Positions 51,471 through 60,464 of a stretch of 64,000 nucleotides of DNA are shown in pieces. The DNA is taken from positions 913,130 through 977,129 of the forward strand of contig NZ_CP061313.1 in assembly GCF_018688235.1 (NCBI RefSeq), in the 5' to 3' direction. Source of the DNA: Polynucleobacter sp. AP-Nino-20-G2. Its GTDB lineage: Bacteria; Pseudomonadota; Gammaproteobacteria; Burkholderiales; Burkholderiaceae. How positions within the stretch are numbered: the first letter of the stretch is position 1; each line of letters begins with the position of its first letter. Both the position numbers and the translations under genes were made by a program. The notes beneath the pieces were generated by a model. It did no database searches and was not told where the DNA came from. It saw only the letters and a program-made list of their open reading frames with translations.

Positions 51471-52018
51471 GCTCAAATTCCGCCTTCTTAAAAGAAATGG
51501 GTATCACTGAATGGACGTCGCGTGATGGTATGGAGTCCCATTCAATTACCGCTTCCTCTAGTCAGCCTGTGGTGATGGAGCGTGAGGCGATTACAGCGAC
51601 ATCTGCGCCCGAGCAAGTATCTGAAAGGGCTTCTTCTGGGCTTTGGTGGTTCTTTGGAAATACACCGAAGGGTGATGCGGAGATCCTATTGCAAAACATT
51701 GTTCGTGTGCTTGGATTGAGTCCTCAAGAGTGGTCCTGGAAAAGTCCAGCAGACAGTATTCTTCCTGAGCAACTTCCTCAGGATGGGACTCCGATTGTCG
51801 CGCTTGCTTTCGGTGGTTCTGCAGCTCAAAAACTATCTGGTGAGCGAGACTCTCTTCCGGAGTTAAGGCAAACAGTATTGGCAATCGATGCCGATGGTGC
51901 GGAAGATGTGCCACTGATTGCGACATTTGAGTTGGGGCATTTGGCCTCTAGACCCAAAGATAAAGCTTTATTCTGGCAGGATTTATTGCTAGCTAAATCA
52001 GTGCTACAAAATACCTAA
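51467..52018 (+). CDS. probable HolD-like (DNA polymerase III psi) protein
   Basis: I suspect DNA polymerase III psi. In E. coli, holD lies right before rimI; here the gene follows rimI with a 4-base overlap. Residues 8-20 (FLKEMGITEWTSR) resemble the HolD opening QLGITQWSLRR, LQNIVRVLGLSPQEW resembles VLRALTVSPDQV, and the end HLASRPKDKALFWQDLLLAKSVL resembles LRANPTARAALWQQIC. The middle is Ser/Glu-rich and differs. HolD tolerates strong divergence. A truncated uracil-DNA glycosylase-like protein is another reading. No catalytic motifs are present. Confidence 0.5.
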   Translation: MSSNSAFLKEMGITEWTSRDGMESHSITASSSQPVVMEREAITATSAPEQVSERASSGLWWFFGNTPKGDAEILLQNIVRVLGLSPQEWSWKSPADSILPEQLPQDGTPIVALAFGGSAAQKLSGERDSLPELRQTVLAIDADGAEDVPLIATFELGHLASRPKDKALFWQDLLLAKSVLQNT

Positions 52019-52047
52019 CGATCAGCTGTCGTGTTCACCACAATGCA

Positions 52048-53367
52048 TTAGTGCTTGTGTTCACCAATGAGATGCATCGAGTCATATTCAGCTTGATTGG
52101 CGGCATGTCTCTTGATGACGAGCCACATAATTGCACTCACAGCCACGCCAAACCCAATAATCACAAACTGAATTGGAACGTCGAGCCAGATTAATCCTGA
52201 GTAGACAATTAGCATGACTAAGACGGAAATATTTTCATTAAAGTTTTGAACCGCTATCGAATGTCCTGCAGACATTAATACGTGACCGCGGTGCTGGAGT
52301 AGGGCATTCATGGGTACGACAAAGTAGCCAGCCAACCAGCCAACCAGAATGAGTAGAAAATACGCCGGCACTAGATTTAAGCTGACTTCTAGGCCTCCGA
52401 CCGTCCACAAAGTAGTGTTGGGCAACATGTCAGAGTTGTAAATTGCCATAACGCAGACTACAAGGCCCATGGCAATGCCATAAGGCAATACTTTAAGGGA
52501 GTGCCGCAATGGAACGCGCCAAGCTGCCCAAACTGCCCCTCCTGCGACTCCAAAAGCCGAGATTGCTTGCAGAATGGCGCCCTGGGAAAGGGTCATGTGA
52601 AGCGCTACTTGTGCCCACTTAATCACAATGAACTGAAGAGTGGCCCCGGCACCCCAAAATAAAGTGGTTACCGCTAGGGAGATTTGGCCAAGGCGATCAT
52701 CCCAGAGCGTCTTGAAGCAAATCGCAAAATCCTTTACCAGCTCAATCGGGTTGGTTTTTTGGGATACATAGCGGGCACCGGTATCGGGGATGCGAAGGTT
52801 AATCAGGGCGGCCAATACATAAATCATCATGATGATCAGAATGGCGGATTCTGCCGCTGTATCAATCGAGGTATCCAGGATTGGCATATCAAGACCGAGT
52901 AGGCTCTGTGAAACAGTTTTGCTGATCAGTACACCGCCAAGCACCGTACCCATGATGATGGAGCCTACTGTGAGCCCCTCAATCCAGCCATTGGCTGCCA
53001 CCAATTTCTCTGGGGGGAGCAGTTCTGTCAGGATTCCGTATTTAGCCGGCGAGTAGGCTGCAGCCCCTAGGCCAACGATGGCGTAAGCCAGCAAAGGGTG
53101 GCTACCGAACAGCATAACAACACAACCAATGAATTTGATGGTGTTGGTAATAAACATGACATTGCCCTTTGGACGTGAATCCGCAAAGGCGCCAACAAAA
53201 GCAGCTAGCAACACGTAGGACAAAACGAAGAATAATTTGAGTAAAGGAGTCATCCAGGCCGGAGCGTTAAGCTGGACCAAGAGGGCGATTGCTGCGATCA
53301 GCAATGCGTTATCAGCAAGCGACGAAAAAAATTGCGCCGCCATAATGATGTAAAAACTGCGGTTCAT
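52048..53367 (-). CDS. lplT: lysophospholipid transporter LplT
   Basis: Inner-membrane flippase moving lysophospholipids inward for re-acylation. The 439-residue MFS protein opens with the LplT pattern FYIIMAAQFFSSLADNALLIAAIALL and has the ADSRPKGNVMFITNTIKFIG loop. It stands alone, divergent from alr (50 bases); the acyltransferase Aas, often fused or adjacent, is not visible here. Confidence 0.9.
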   Translation of the reverse strand: MNRSFYIIMAAQFFSSLADNALLIAAIALLVQLNAPAWMTPLLKLFFVLSYVLLAAFVGAFADSRPKGNVMFITNTIKFIGCVVMLFGSHPLLAYAIVGLGAAAYSPAKYGILTELLPPEKLVAANGWIEGLTVGSIIMGTVLGGVLISKTVSQSLLGLDMPILDTSIDTAAESAILIIMMIYVLAALINLRIPDTGARYVSQKTNPIELVKDFAICFKTLWDDRLGQISLAVTTLFWGAGATLQFIVIKWAQVALHMTLSQGAILQAISAFGVAGGAVWAAWRVPLRHSLKVLPYGIAMGLVVCVMAIYNSDMLPNTTLWTVGGLEVSLNLVPAYFLLILVGWLAGYFVVPMNALLQHRGHVLMSAGHSIAVQNFNENISVLVMLIVYSGLIWLDVPIQFVIIGFGVAVSAIMWLVIKRHAANQAEYDSMHLIGEHKH

Positions 53368-53417
53368 TCGTACAATCTAGTCATTAATGCAATTAAAACA
53401 TGAAAGGAGGGGTGGAT

Positions 53418-54542
53418 ATGGGCTTATCAGCTAATCGCTTGATTAATAGGCCAATTTTGGCATCTATTCGCACCGAGGCCTTTCGTCATAATTTAAACCG
53501 AATTCGTGAACTCGCCCCGCAATCTAAGATTTGGTCGGTTATTAAGGCAAAAGCCTATGGCCACACCATCGAAGCAGCTATAAAAGGGCTTGAATCGACT
53601 GATGGATTTGCCCTGCTTGATATTGCTGATGCGCAATGGCTGAGGGATCATGGTTGGCGTGGACGCATCTTGCTGTTGGAGGGGCTATTTCAGAGAGAAG
53701 AGTTGACCCTTGCGGCGCAGTTGCATTGTGACCTGGTTGTTCACAGCGAAAAGCAAGTTCAATGGCTTGAGTCATATCAACACCATTCCAGCCAGCCAAT
53801 CGATGTTTTCTTGAAGCTAAATTCGGGGATGAATCGCTTGGGATTCAAGCCTGATGAATACCGCACCGCTTTTCATCGCCTTCATTCAGTTGGATGCCAT
53901 TTGCATCACATGACGCATTTTGCCAATGCTGATCAGGTGGATCGTTCGCCAAGCGTGGGCGAGCAGCTTGAGTGTTTTGAGGGTGCTATCGAAGGGCTTT
54001 CAGCGCCAACATCATTGGCTAACTCAGCAGCCATTTTATGGCACCGTAATGTGCCAAGCGATTGGGTAAGGCCTGGAATCTTGTTATACGGAGTTTCTCC
54101 AACGGGTAGTTATGCCGATATCGTGCGATCTGATTTTCAGGCGGTAATGCAACTTCGCAGTGAAATTATTGATATACAGACTCTTCAGAAGGGTGACCGC
54201 GTTGGATATGGCGGTCGCTTTGAAGCCCCAGAAGAGATGCGTATTGCGGTGATTGCTTGTGGATATGCCGATGGCTATCCTAGACATGCTCAGGACGGAA
54301 CGCCGGTCTGGGTTGAAGGCGCAGGCAGTGATAATGACGGCGTAGTTTGCCCCATCGTTGGTCAAGTATCTATGGATATGTTGACGATTGATTTACGCGA
54401 CGCCCCCAATGCAAAAATTGGCAGTGTTGTTGAGTTATGGGGTAGCGAGGTGCCTGTAGATGATGTTGCTCAAATGAGTGGAACGATTGGTTACGAGTTG
54501 ATTTGCGCTTTGGCGCCTCGTGTGCCGGTTGTTACTGAATAA
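53418..54542 (+). CDS. alr: alanine racemase
   Basis: PLP enzyme interconverting L- and D-alanine for peptidoglycan. The PLP lysine lies in WSVIKAKAYGHT (about residue 40) and the catalytic tyrosine in GYGGRFEAP, followed by SMDMLTIDL. ATG 53418 has an AGGAGG site seven bases before it, preferred over ATG 53400, which would precede the ribosome site. The 374 residues are normal. Confidence 0.94.
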   Translation: MGLSANRLINRPILASIRTEAFRHNLNRIRELAPQSKIWSVIKAKAYGHTIEAAIKGLESTDGFALLDIADAQWLRDHGWRGRILLLEGLFQREELTLAAQLHCDLVVHSEKQVQWLESYQHHSSQPIDVFLKLNSGMNRLGFKPDEYRTAFHRLHSVGCHLHHMTHFANADQVDRSPSVGEQLECFEGAIEGLSAPTSLANSAAILWHRNVPSDWVRPGILLYGVSPTGSYADIVRSDFQAVMQLRSEIIDIQTLQKGDRVGYGGRFEAPEEMRIAVIACGYADGYPRHAQDGTPVWVEGAGSDNDGVVCPIVGQVSMDMLTIDLRDAPNAKIGSVVELWGSEVPVDDVAQMSGTIGYELICALAPRVPVVTE

Positions 54543-54548
54543 TGAGCA

Positions 54549-54574
54549 GGGTAATTCGGTAAGCCAAATTACCC
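54549..54574. terminator. hairpin between alr and bamD
   Basis: GGGTAATT (54549-54556) pairs with AATTACCC (54567-54574), ten-base loop, right after alr and before the bamD stop. It resembles the palindrome at 376-403. Confidence 0.6.
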
Positions 54575-54582
54575 CAACACAA

Positions 54583-55455
54583 TTATTTGTTCCAGATTTG
54601 CCACCATCTGCGCTCTTTTTGAACGCGTTGGCCTGTGACCATCATTTGACTGTCTGGGAAGTTCAGTTTGAATACTCTTAATGAGTCATTACTTAAATCA
54701 GTCATTCCCAACTTTTCGTAAGACTTTACTAGCAAATAGAGCGCTTCCTCTACTGCAGGCGCGCGATCATAATCATGAATTACTAGTTGTGCACGGTTTG
54801 CGGATGCGAGATAAGCGCCGCGCTGATAGTAAAAGCGTGCAACGATGACATCTGCTTCTGCTAGGGAGTTCACGATATAGCGCATGCGGTCTAAAGAATC
54901 TGGCGCATATTTACTATCCGGAAATCTCTCTACAACCACCTTAAATGATTCAAAAGCCTCTTTAGCCGCTTTAGGATCGCGCTCACTGAGATCTTGACCA
55001 GTGAATTTTCCAAGCCAACCCAAGTCATCATTAAAGCTAATGAGTCCCTTGAGGTAATAGGCATAATCTAAATTTGGGCTGCCTTGGTGCAGCTTAATGA
55101 AGCGATCAATTGCCACCAAAGCTTGCGCTTGCTCTTGACCCTTCCAGTAGCAATAGGCAGCATTGATTTGCGCTTGTTGCGAGTAAGGGCCAAACGGGAA
55201 ACGGCCTTCTAATTTCTCAAAGTATTTGCCGCACTTAGCGTAATCAGCGTCGTTTAGCTTTTCATTAGCTTCTGAGTAAAGCTTTGTTTCGGACCAAAGA
55301 TCGCTATCGTCTTTAGTGCCATCGCTACCGGCACAGCCACTTAATAAGAGGGTGCTAACGCTGGCGCCAAGCAGCAGGGCAAGGATGGATTTTTTAGAAG
55401 ATGACTTCAAAATGGCAGCAAGCCTTAAACTGGCGTCTGTAATAACGTCCGACAT
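54583..55455 (-). CDS. bamD: outer-membrane assembly lipoprotein BamD
   Basis: Essential BAM-complex lipoprotein. The N-terminal signal ends with lipobox LLLSGC, then YFEKLEGRFPFGPYSQQAQINAAYCYWKGQEQAQALVAIDRFIKLH and two more TPR-like repeats, the BamD/ComL pattern. From ATG 55455 it has 290 residues, longer than E. coli BamD (245) by an N-terminal leader (SDVITDASLRLAAIL) before the signal. It diverges from rluD with 20 bases between. Confidence 0.92.
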   Translation of the reverse strand: MSDVITDASLRLAAILKSSSKKSILALLLGASVSTLLLSGCAGSDGTKDDSDLWSETKLYSEANEKLNDADYAKCGKYFEKLEGRFPFGPYSQQAQINAAYCYWKGQEQAQALVAIDRFIKLHQGSPNLDYAYYLKGLISFNDDLGWLGKFTGQDLSERDPKAAKEAFESFKVVVERFPDSKYAPDSLDRMRYIVNSLAEADVIVARFYYQRGAYLASANRAQLVIHDYDRAPAVEEALYLLVKSYEKLGMTDLSNDSLRVFKLNFPDSQMMVTGQRVQKERRWWQIWNK

Positions 55456-55475
55456 AACTAAAAGGCTCTTTAAGC

Positions 55476-56516
55476 GTGGCATTGCCGCATACTCCCGATT
55501 CGAATCCCATTGATTATATCGATGAAGAGGATTTCATTGCCCTAGAAATACCCGATGAGGTCTCTGGCGAGCGTTTAGATAAGTATCTGGGCGGCGCTTT
55601 GCCTGATTATTCCCGTAATCGCCTAAAAGCCTGGGTTGAGGCTGGCGCTGTTACGGTTGATGGAAAAGTCACTAAAGCCAGGTATTTACTGCGTGGCGGG
55701 GAAAGCGTGAAGGTCTTCCCCCAAGAAATGCCGGAGCAATATGCTTTTGCTCCAGAAGATATCCCATTGGATGTGATTTATGAGGATTCAGCCATTATTG
55801 TGATTAATAAGCCGGCTGGGCTGGTAGTGCATCCCGCGGCTGGCAATTGGACGGGCACCTTGCTCAATGGCTTACTGCATCGTTTTCCAGAGCTCAAGAA
55901 TCTCCCCCGAGCAGGGATTGTCCATCGATTGGATAAGGACACCTCCGGGTTAATGGTTGTGGCCCGAACAGATACTGCTCAGACTTCATTGGTTAGGCAG
56001 CTTCAAGATAGAACCGTAGGTCGTCGTTATTTAGCCTGGGTATGGGGTGAAGCTCCATCCCAAGGGAAGGTTCTTGCCTCGGTGGGGCGTGATCAACGGG
56101 ATAGGCTCAAAATGGCTGCTGGCTCCCCCCAAGGCAAGCCCGCGGCCACCTTGTTCCGTCGATTGGCTAAAGGTTCTTATTTAGACTCCCCAGTTGCACT
56201 CTTAGAGTGCAGACTAGAAACCGGTCGCACTCATCAAATCCGTGTTCACCTCGAATCCCTTGGCTTTCCCTTGTTGGGAGATCCGGTTTACCGTAAACGA
56301 ACGCCAGGCGTAGCTAAATCACTCCCTTTCGAGCGTCAGGCTTTGCATGCCTACGCCTTGAGCTTGCAACATCCAAGCACTTCTGAGTGGATGACATGGT
56401 TCAAGTTGCCTCCCGAAGATTTAATGGGCTTACTTCACCAGGTCTCTATGGGGGAGCAAGATCTCCCCAAAGAGGAGGCATTAATGGCCTCTATTCACAA
56501 TGATCACCGTGACTAA
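55476..56516 (+). CDS. rluD: 23S rRNA pseudouridine synthase RluD
   Basis: Makes pseudouridines 1911/1915/1917 in helix 69. S4 domain near residues 22-85, then the catalytic motif HRLDKDTSGLMVVART (Asp active site) and the C-terminal LETGRTHQIRVHLESLGFPLLGDPVY. The GTG start at 55476 gives 346 residues. The neighbour pgeF overlaps by 17 bases, which matches the common rluD-pgeF pair; this supports RluD over RluC. Confidence 0.93.
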   Translation: MALPHTPDSNPIDYIDEEDFIALEIPDEVSGERLDKYLGGALPDYSRNRLKAWVEAGAVTVDGKVTKARYLLRGGESVKVFPQEMPEQYAFAPEDIPLDVIYEDSAIIVINKPAGLVVHPAAGNWTGTLLNGLLHRFPELKNLPRAGIVHRLDKDTSGLMVVARTDTAQTSLVRQLQDRTVGRRYLAWVWGEAPSQGKVLASVGRDQRDRLKMAAGSPQGKPAATLFRRLAKGSYLDSPVALLECRLETGRTHQIRVHLESLGFPLLGDPVYRKRTPGVAKSLPFERQALHAYALSLQHPSTSEWMTWFKLPPEDLMGLLHQVSMGEQDLPKEEALMASIHNDHRD

Positions 56517-57291
56517 GTCTCTCGCTCTACATCAATCTCCCGACTGGTTGTTGCCGGCTGGTGTTAAAGCAGCCTTTACGACGAGGGTCGGAGGAGTCAG
56601 TAAGCCACCATTTGACTCATTCAACCTCGGCCTGAATGCTGGGGATGATTTGAATGATGTTTTGAGAAATCGCGAAATTTTGAGGGGTGTACTGCCCGCT
56701 GAGCCTCAGTGGCTAAAGCAGGTTCATGGCACCCAAGTGAGCACCCCCGCATCGAGAGCATTGCAAGGCGCTCAACCATATGAAGCAGATGCCTCTGTAA
56801 GCAACTACCCAAATGATGTTTTGGTAGTCTTGACGGCTGATTGCCTGCCAGTTTTATTTTCTAGTCGTGCCGGCGATGTTGTTGGTGCTGCGCATGCTGG
56901 GTGGAGGGGTCTTAGCGCTGGAGTATTGGAAAATACCGTTCAGGAAATGCGTGCCCTGTCTCCTGGTTTGTTGCCTCAAGATATATTGGTTTGGATGGGT
57001 CCGGCTATCGGGCCTCAGGCGTTCGAGGTGGGTCAAGATGTAGTCGATGTCTTTTTAGGTCAGAGCCATTCCGATCTAACGGCTGCATTTATACCTATTC
57101 CTGCTAGCCCCGGGAAATATTTAGCCAACCTCTATCTCTTAGCTCAAGACCGCTTACGGTCATTAGGTATTAATAGCATCCAGGGCGGGGGGCTTTGCAC
57201 TGTCGTAGACAGGGCTCATTTCTTTTCCTACCGTCGCGATCAGGTCACGGGGCGTTTTGCTTCTTTGATTTGGATTTCCTCCGAGAAATAA
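56500..57291 (+). CDS. pgeF: peptidoglycan editing factor / laccase-domain protein PgeF
   Basis: The 263-residue protein belongs to the YfiH/DUF152 family (opening AAFTTRVGGVSKPPFDSFNLG; motif LTADCLPVLFSS; AHAGWRGLSAGVLENTV; CTVVDRAHFFSYRRD). Members remove wrong amino acids from muropeptide precursors and some have purine nucleoside phosphorylase activity. His/Cys residues that hold zinc/copper are present. It overlaps rluD by 17 bases. The gene ends 103 bases before phaC. Confidence 0.92.
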   Translation: MITVTKSLALHQSPDWLLPAGVKAAFTTRVGGVSKPPFDSFNLGLNAGDDLNDVLRNREILRGVLPAEPQWLKQVHGTQVSTPASRALQGAQPYEADASVSNYPNDVLVVLTADCLPVLFSSRAGDVVGAAHAGWRGLSAGVLENTVQEMRALSPGLLPQDILVWMGPAIGPQAFEVGQDVVDVFLGQSHSDLTAAFIPIPASPGKYLANLYLLAQDRLRSLGINSIQGGGLCTVVDRAHFFSYRRDQVTGRFASLIWISSEK

Positions 57292-57318
57292 TCTCGGGGT
57301 TATTACTAGCTTAGCCCT

Positions 57319-57354
57319 AAGGCTAGGGTTAGTGCGTATAACCCTTCAAGCCTT
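57319..57354 (+). other. bulged hairpin in the phaC leader
   Basis: AAGGCT+AGGGTTA (57319-57331) pairs with TAACCCT (57339-57345) and AGCCTT (57349-57354), leaving a three-base bulge: 13 bp with a seven-base loop. No T-run follows, so it is not a plain terminator. Confidence 0.5.
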
Positions 57355-57393
57355 ATAGAAGGAGAATGGTCTCTACAACTTTACGAGATCAAT

Positions 57394-59028
57394 ATGTTTC
57401 CAGGCATGAATTCAGGTGTTGCGCCATCTTTGGCGCCGCAACATATGGCATTAATTCCACCAGAGCGTTTGTCAGAAATTCAAAATGAATACTTCACCGA
57501 GCTGGCTCATCTTGCTACTAATCCTGATGGTATTGAAGTAAAAGATCGTCGCTTCTCTGGAAAGGCTTGGCATTCAGCTTGGAGCAAGATGATTGCGGCA
57601 ACTTATTTGCTGAACTCCAAACATCTCCTTGCGCTTGCAAAAGCTGTAGACGCAGATGAAAAAACTAAAGTCAAAATTTTGTTCACCACAGAACAAATGA
57701 TTGATGCATTATCGCCAGCCAATTTCATTGCTACTAATCCAGAGGTTCTTGAGAACATTATTAGCACCCAAGGCCAATCCATTCAAAACGGGATTGTGAA
57801 TTTATTGGGTGACTTGAAAAAAGGCAAAGTTTCACAAACCGATGAGAGTGCTTTTGAGGTTGGTAAAAATATCGCGACCACAGAAGGTCAAGTTGTTTAC
57901 CGCAACGATTTATTTGAACTCATTCAATACACGCCATTAACCGACACAGTTTATGAGCGCCCCTACTTAATGGTGCCGCCTTGCATTAACAAGTATTACA
58001 TTCTCGATTTGCAGCCAGATAATTCGGTAGTGCGTTATATGGTTGAACAAGGACATACAGTATTCCTGGTCTCCTGGAAGAACCCAGATGCCTCGATGTC
58101 AAAGATCACTTGGGATGACTACGTTGGTGAAGGCGTTATTAAGGCAATAGAAGTGGTTAGGGATATTGGCGCAACCGATCAAATTAATGTGCTGGGATTT
58201 TGTGTTGGCGGAACACTCACTTCAACCGCATTGGCGGTCTTAGCTGCGCGTAAGAAAGATTACGTCGCGAGTCTGACTCTATTAACTACCCTGTTGGATT
58301 TCAGTGATACAGGCATCTTAGATGTCTTCATTGATGAGGGCATGGTGAAGTTGCGTGAGAGCACTATTGGCGGCGAGGCTGGTAACTACGGCATGATGTC
58401 TGGACTTGATCTTGGTAATACCTTTTCATTCCTGCGTCCAAACGATTTAGTTTGGAACTATGTCGTGGAGAACTATCTCAAAGGAAATTCTCCGCCGCCA
58501 TTTGATCTGCTGTACTGGAATGGTGACTCAACCAATCTTCCTGGACCCATGTATTGCTGGTACTTGCGTCATACCTATCTGCAAAATGATTTGATCAAAC
58601 CGGGCAAGCTAACTGTATGTGGCGAGAAGGTTGATCTGGGCAAGATTACTGTGCCTGCATATATTTATGCCTCGCACGATGATCATATTGTTCCTTGGAA
58701 ATCTGCTTATGAATCAACGCATACTCTGAAGGGCAAAAACCGATTTGTATTAGGCGCATCTGGACATATCGCTGGCGTGATTAATCCGCCAGCTAAAAAT
58801 AAGCGCCATTATTTTGAAAATAATAAGTTAGCCAAAACCGCCGATGAATGGTTGGCGGCCGCGAAAGATATCAAGGGTAGTTGGTGGCCCAACTACGCTC
58901 AATGGTTAGAACAGTTTGGTGGCAAAAAGATTAAGGCCAGCAAAACGTTTGGCAATGCACGGTACAAAAAACTAGAAGCTGCGCCTGGTAAGTACGTGAA
59001 AGAAAAAGCAACAGCAGCTACTTCATAA
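57394..59028 (+). CDS. phaC: class I poly(3-hydroxyalkanoate) synthase
   Basis: Polymerises hydroxyacyl-CoA into PHA. The catalytic triad is visible: C270 in GFCVGG, D429 in SHDDH and H458 in ASGHIAG. At 544 residues it is somewhat shorter than the 560-600 usual for class I, mainly at the N-terminus. No ribosome site fits ATG 57394 (a GGAG lies far upstream at 57361), so ATG 57406 or leader folding may matter. Leader has a bulged hairpin. phaB and phaR follow. Confidence 0.93.
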   Translation: MFPGMNSGVAPSLAPQHMALIPPERLSEIQNEYFTELAHLATNPDGIEVKDRRFSGKAWHSAWSKMIAATYLLNSKHLLALAKAVDADEKTKVKILFTTEQMIDALSPANFIATNPEVLENIISTQGQSIQNGIVNLLGDLKKGKVSQTDESAFEVGKNIATTEGQVVYRNDLFELIQYTPLTDTVYERPYLMVPPCINKYYILDLQPDNSVVRYMVEQGHTVFLVSWKNPDASMSKITWDDYVGEGVIKAIEVVRDIGATDQINVLGFCVGGTLTSTALAVLAARKKDYVASLTLLTTLLDFSDTGILDVFIDEGMVKLRESTIGGEAGNYGMMSGLDLGNTFSFLRPNDLVWNYVVENYLKGNSPPPFDLLYWNGDSTNLPGPMYCWYLRHTYLQNDLIKPGKLTVCGEKVDLGKITVPAYIYASHDDHIVPWKSAYESTHTLKGKNRFVLGASGHIAGVINPPAKNKRHYFENNKLAKTADEWLAAAKDIKGSWWPNYAQWLEQFGGKKIKASKTFGNARYKKLEAAPGKYVKEKATAATS

Positions 59029-59049
59029 TATTTTTACAAGGGGAAACAC

Positions 59050-59790
59050 ATGTCTCAAAAGATTGCATATGTAACCGGCGGTATGGGTGGTATTGGTACT
59101 GCTATTTGTCAGCGCCTAGCAAAGGATGGTTTTAAGGTAATTGCTGGATGTGGCCCTAATTCACCGCGCAAGGATCGTTGGATTGCAGAGCAGAAAGCCC
59201 TGGGTTATGACTTCATCGCCTCCGAGGGAAATGTTTCCGATTGGGATAGCACGGTCGCCGCGTTCGATAAAGTGAAGGCAGAAGTAGGGCGTGTAGATGT
59301 ATTAGTCAATAACGCCGGTATTACGCGTGATAGCGTATTCCGCAAAATGACTCCGGATGCATGGAAGGCGGTGATCGATACCAACCTTAATTCCTTATTT
59401 AATGTCACAAAGCAGGTTGTTGATGGCATGGCAGATAACGGTTGGGGTCGAATTATCAATATTTCCTCAGTAAACGGTCAAAAAGGGCAGTTTGGACAAT
59501 CCAATTACTCAACCGCCAAAGCTGGCTTGCATGGTTTCACGATGGCCCTGTCACAAGAATTGGCGTCCAAGGGTGTTACTGTGAACACGGTTTCCCCTGG
59601 CTATATTGGTACCGACATGGTCAAAGCGATTCGCGAGGATGTCTTGGAAAAGATTGTCGCTGGCGTTCCAGTTAAACGTCTTGGCACCCCAGAAGAGATC
59701 GCCTCTATTTGCTGTTGGATTGCATCCGATGATGGTGGATACGCCACTGGAGCTGACTTCTCGCTAAATGGTGGCCTTCATACGGGTTAA
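59050..59790 (+). CDS. phaB: acetoacetyl-CoA reductase
   Basis: NADPH-dependent SDR that makes (R)-3-hydroxybutyryl-CoA for PhaC. The Rossmann motif TGGMGGIGTAIC is at residues 10-21, NNAG is present, and the catalytic Ser-Tyr-Lys are in INISSVNGQKGQFGQSNYSTAKAG. The 246 residues match PhaB. It starts 21 bases after phaC, with an AGGGGA site before ATG. Confidence 0.94.
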   Translation: MSQKIAYVTGGMGGIGTAICQRLAKDGFKVIAGCGPNSPRKDRWIAEQKALGYDFIASEGNVSDWDSTVAAFDKVKAEVGRVDVLVNNAGITRDSVFRKMTPDAWKAVIDTNLNSLFNVTKQVVDGMADNGWGRIINISSVNGQKGQFGQSNYSTAKAGLHGFTMALSQELASKGVTVNTVSPGYIGTDMVKAIREDVLEKIVAGVPVKRLGTPEEIASICCWIASDDGGYATGADFSLNGGLHTG

Positions 59791-59904
59791 ACCACGTAAA
59801 TTTCGCTGTTTTTGTTGTTCGCTCGTCGGCATATTTACCTTTAGGCCAAACTAGGGATAAACTATGTCGATGTTGCGTTGCAGTATCGAGAGTTAGGAAA
59901 ACAT

Positions 59905-60462
59905 ATGGTTACACGTTCTAAGAAGACCGGCGAGAGTCGTCTCATTAAAAAATATCCCAATCGTCGTTTATATGACACCCAAACCAGTACTTATGTGACG
60001 CTAGCTGATATCAAAAATTTGGTGATGTCTGGCGATGCTTTTAGTGTGGTTGATGCCAAAACTGAAGATGACTTAACACGCAATATTTTGTTACAAATTA
60101 TTTTGGAAGAAGAGGCTGGCGGTGCACCAGTTTTCTCAACCCAAATGCTCTCTCAAATTATTCGCTTCTATGGAAACTCTATGCAGGGTTTAATGGGAAG
60201 TTATCTAGAGAAGACAATGCAGTCTTTTGTGGATATTCACAATAAGCTCGGTGACCAAACTCAGGGTTTGGGGGCTGGCAGTACTCCAGAGGCGTGGGCA
60301 AAAATGTTGAACCTTCAGAATCCATTAATGCAGGGTTTGATGGGTAACTATATGGAGCAGAGCAAGGACCTGTTTGTGAAAATGCAAGAGCAAATGCAAA
60401 ATTCACCAGCGATCTTTAGCGGCTTCCCGTTTACACCGCCTAACAAAACAGAAAAAGAATAG
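59905..60462 (+). CDS. phaR: polyhydroxyalkanoate synthesis repressor
   Basis: DNA- and granule-binding regulator. The N-terminal PHB/PHA-accumulation domain (KKTGESRLIKKYPNRRLYDTQTSTYVTLADIKNLVMSG) is diagnostic. ATG 59905 has a ribosome site TTAGG seven bases before; a TTG nine codons upstream reads in frame but fits poorly. At 185 residues with two repeats of Met-rich MQGLMGSYLE/MQGLMGNYMEQ. It probably represses phasin genes and autoregulates. Confidence 0.93.
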   Translation: MVTRSKKTGESRLIKKYPNRRLYDTQTSTYVTLADIKNLVMSGDAFSVVDAKTEDDLTRNILLQIILEEEAGGAPVFSTQMLSQIIRFYGNSMQGLMGSYLEKTMQSFVDIHNKLGDQTQGLGAGSTPEAWAKMLNLQNPLMQGLMGNYMEQSKDLFVKMQEQMQNSPAIFSGFPFTPPNKTEKE

Positions 60463-60464
60463 TT

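Noticed and set aside
51467..52018. uracil-DNA glycosylase
   Set aside because: None of the active-site motifs of family 1, 4 or 5 glycosylases are present; HolD-like similarity explains the ends better.
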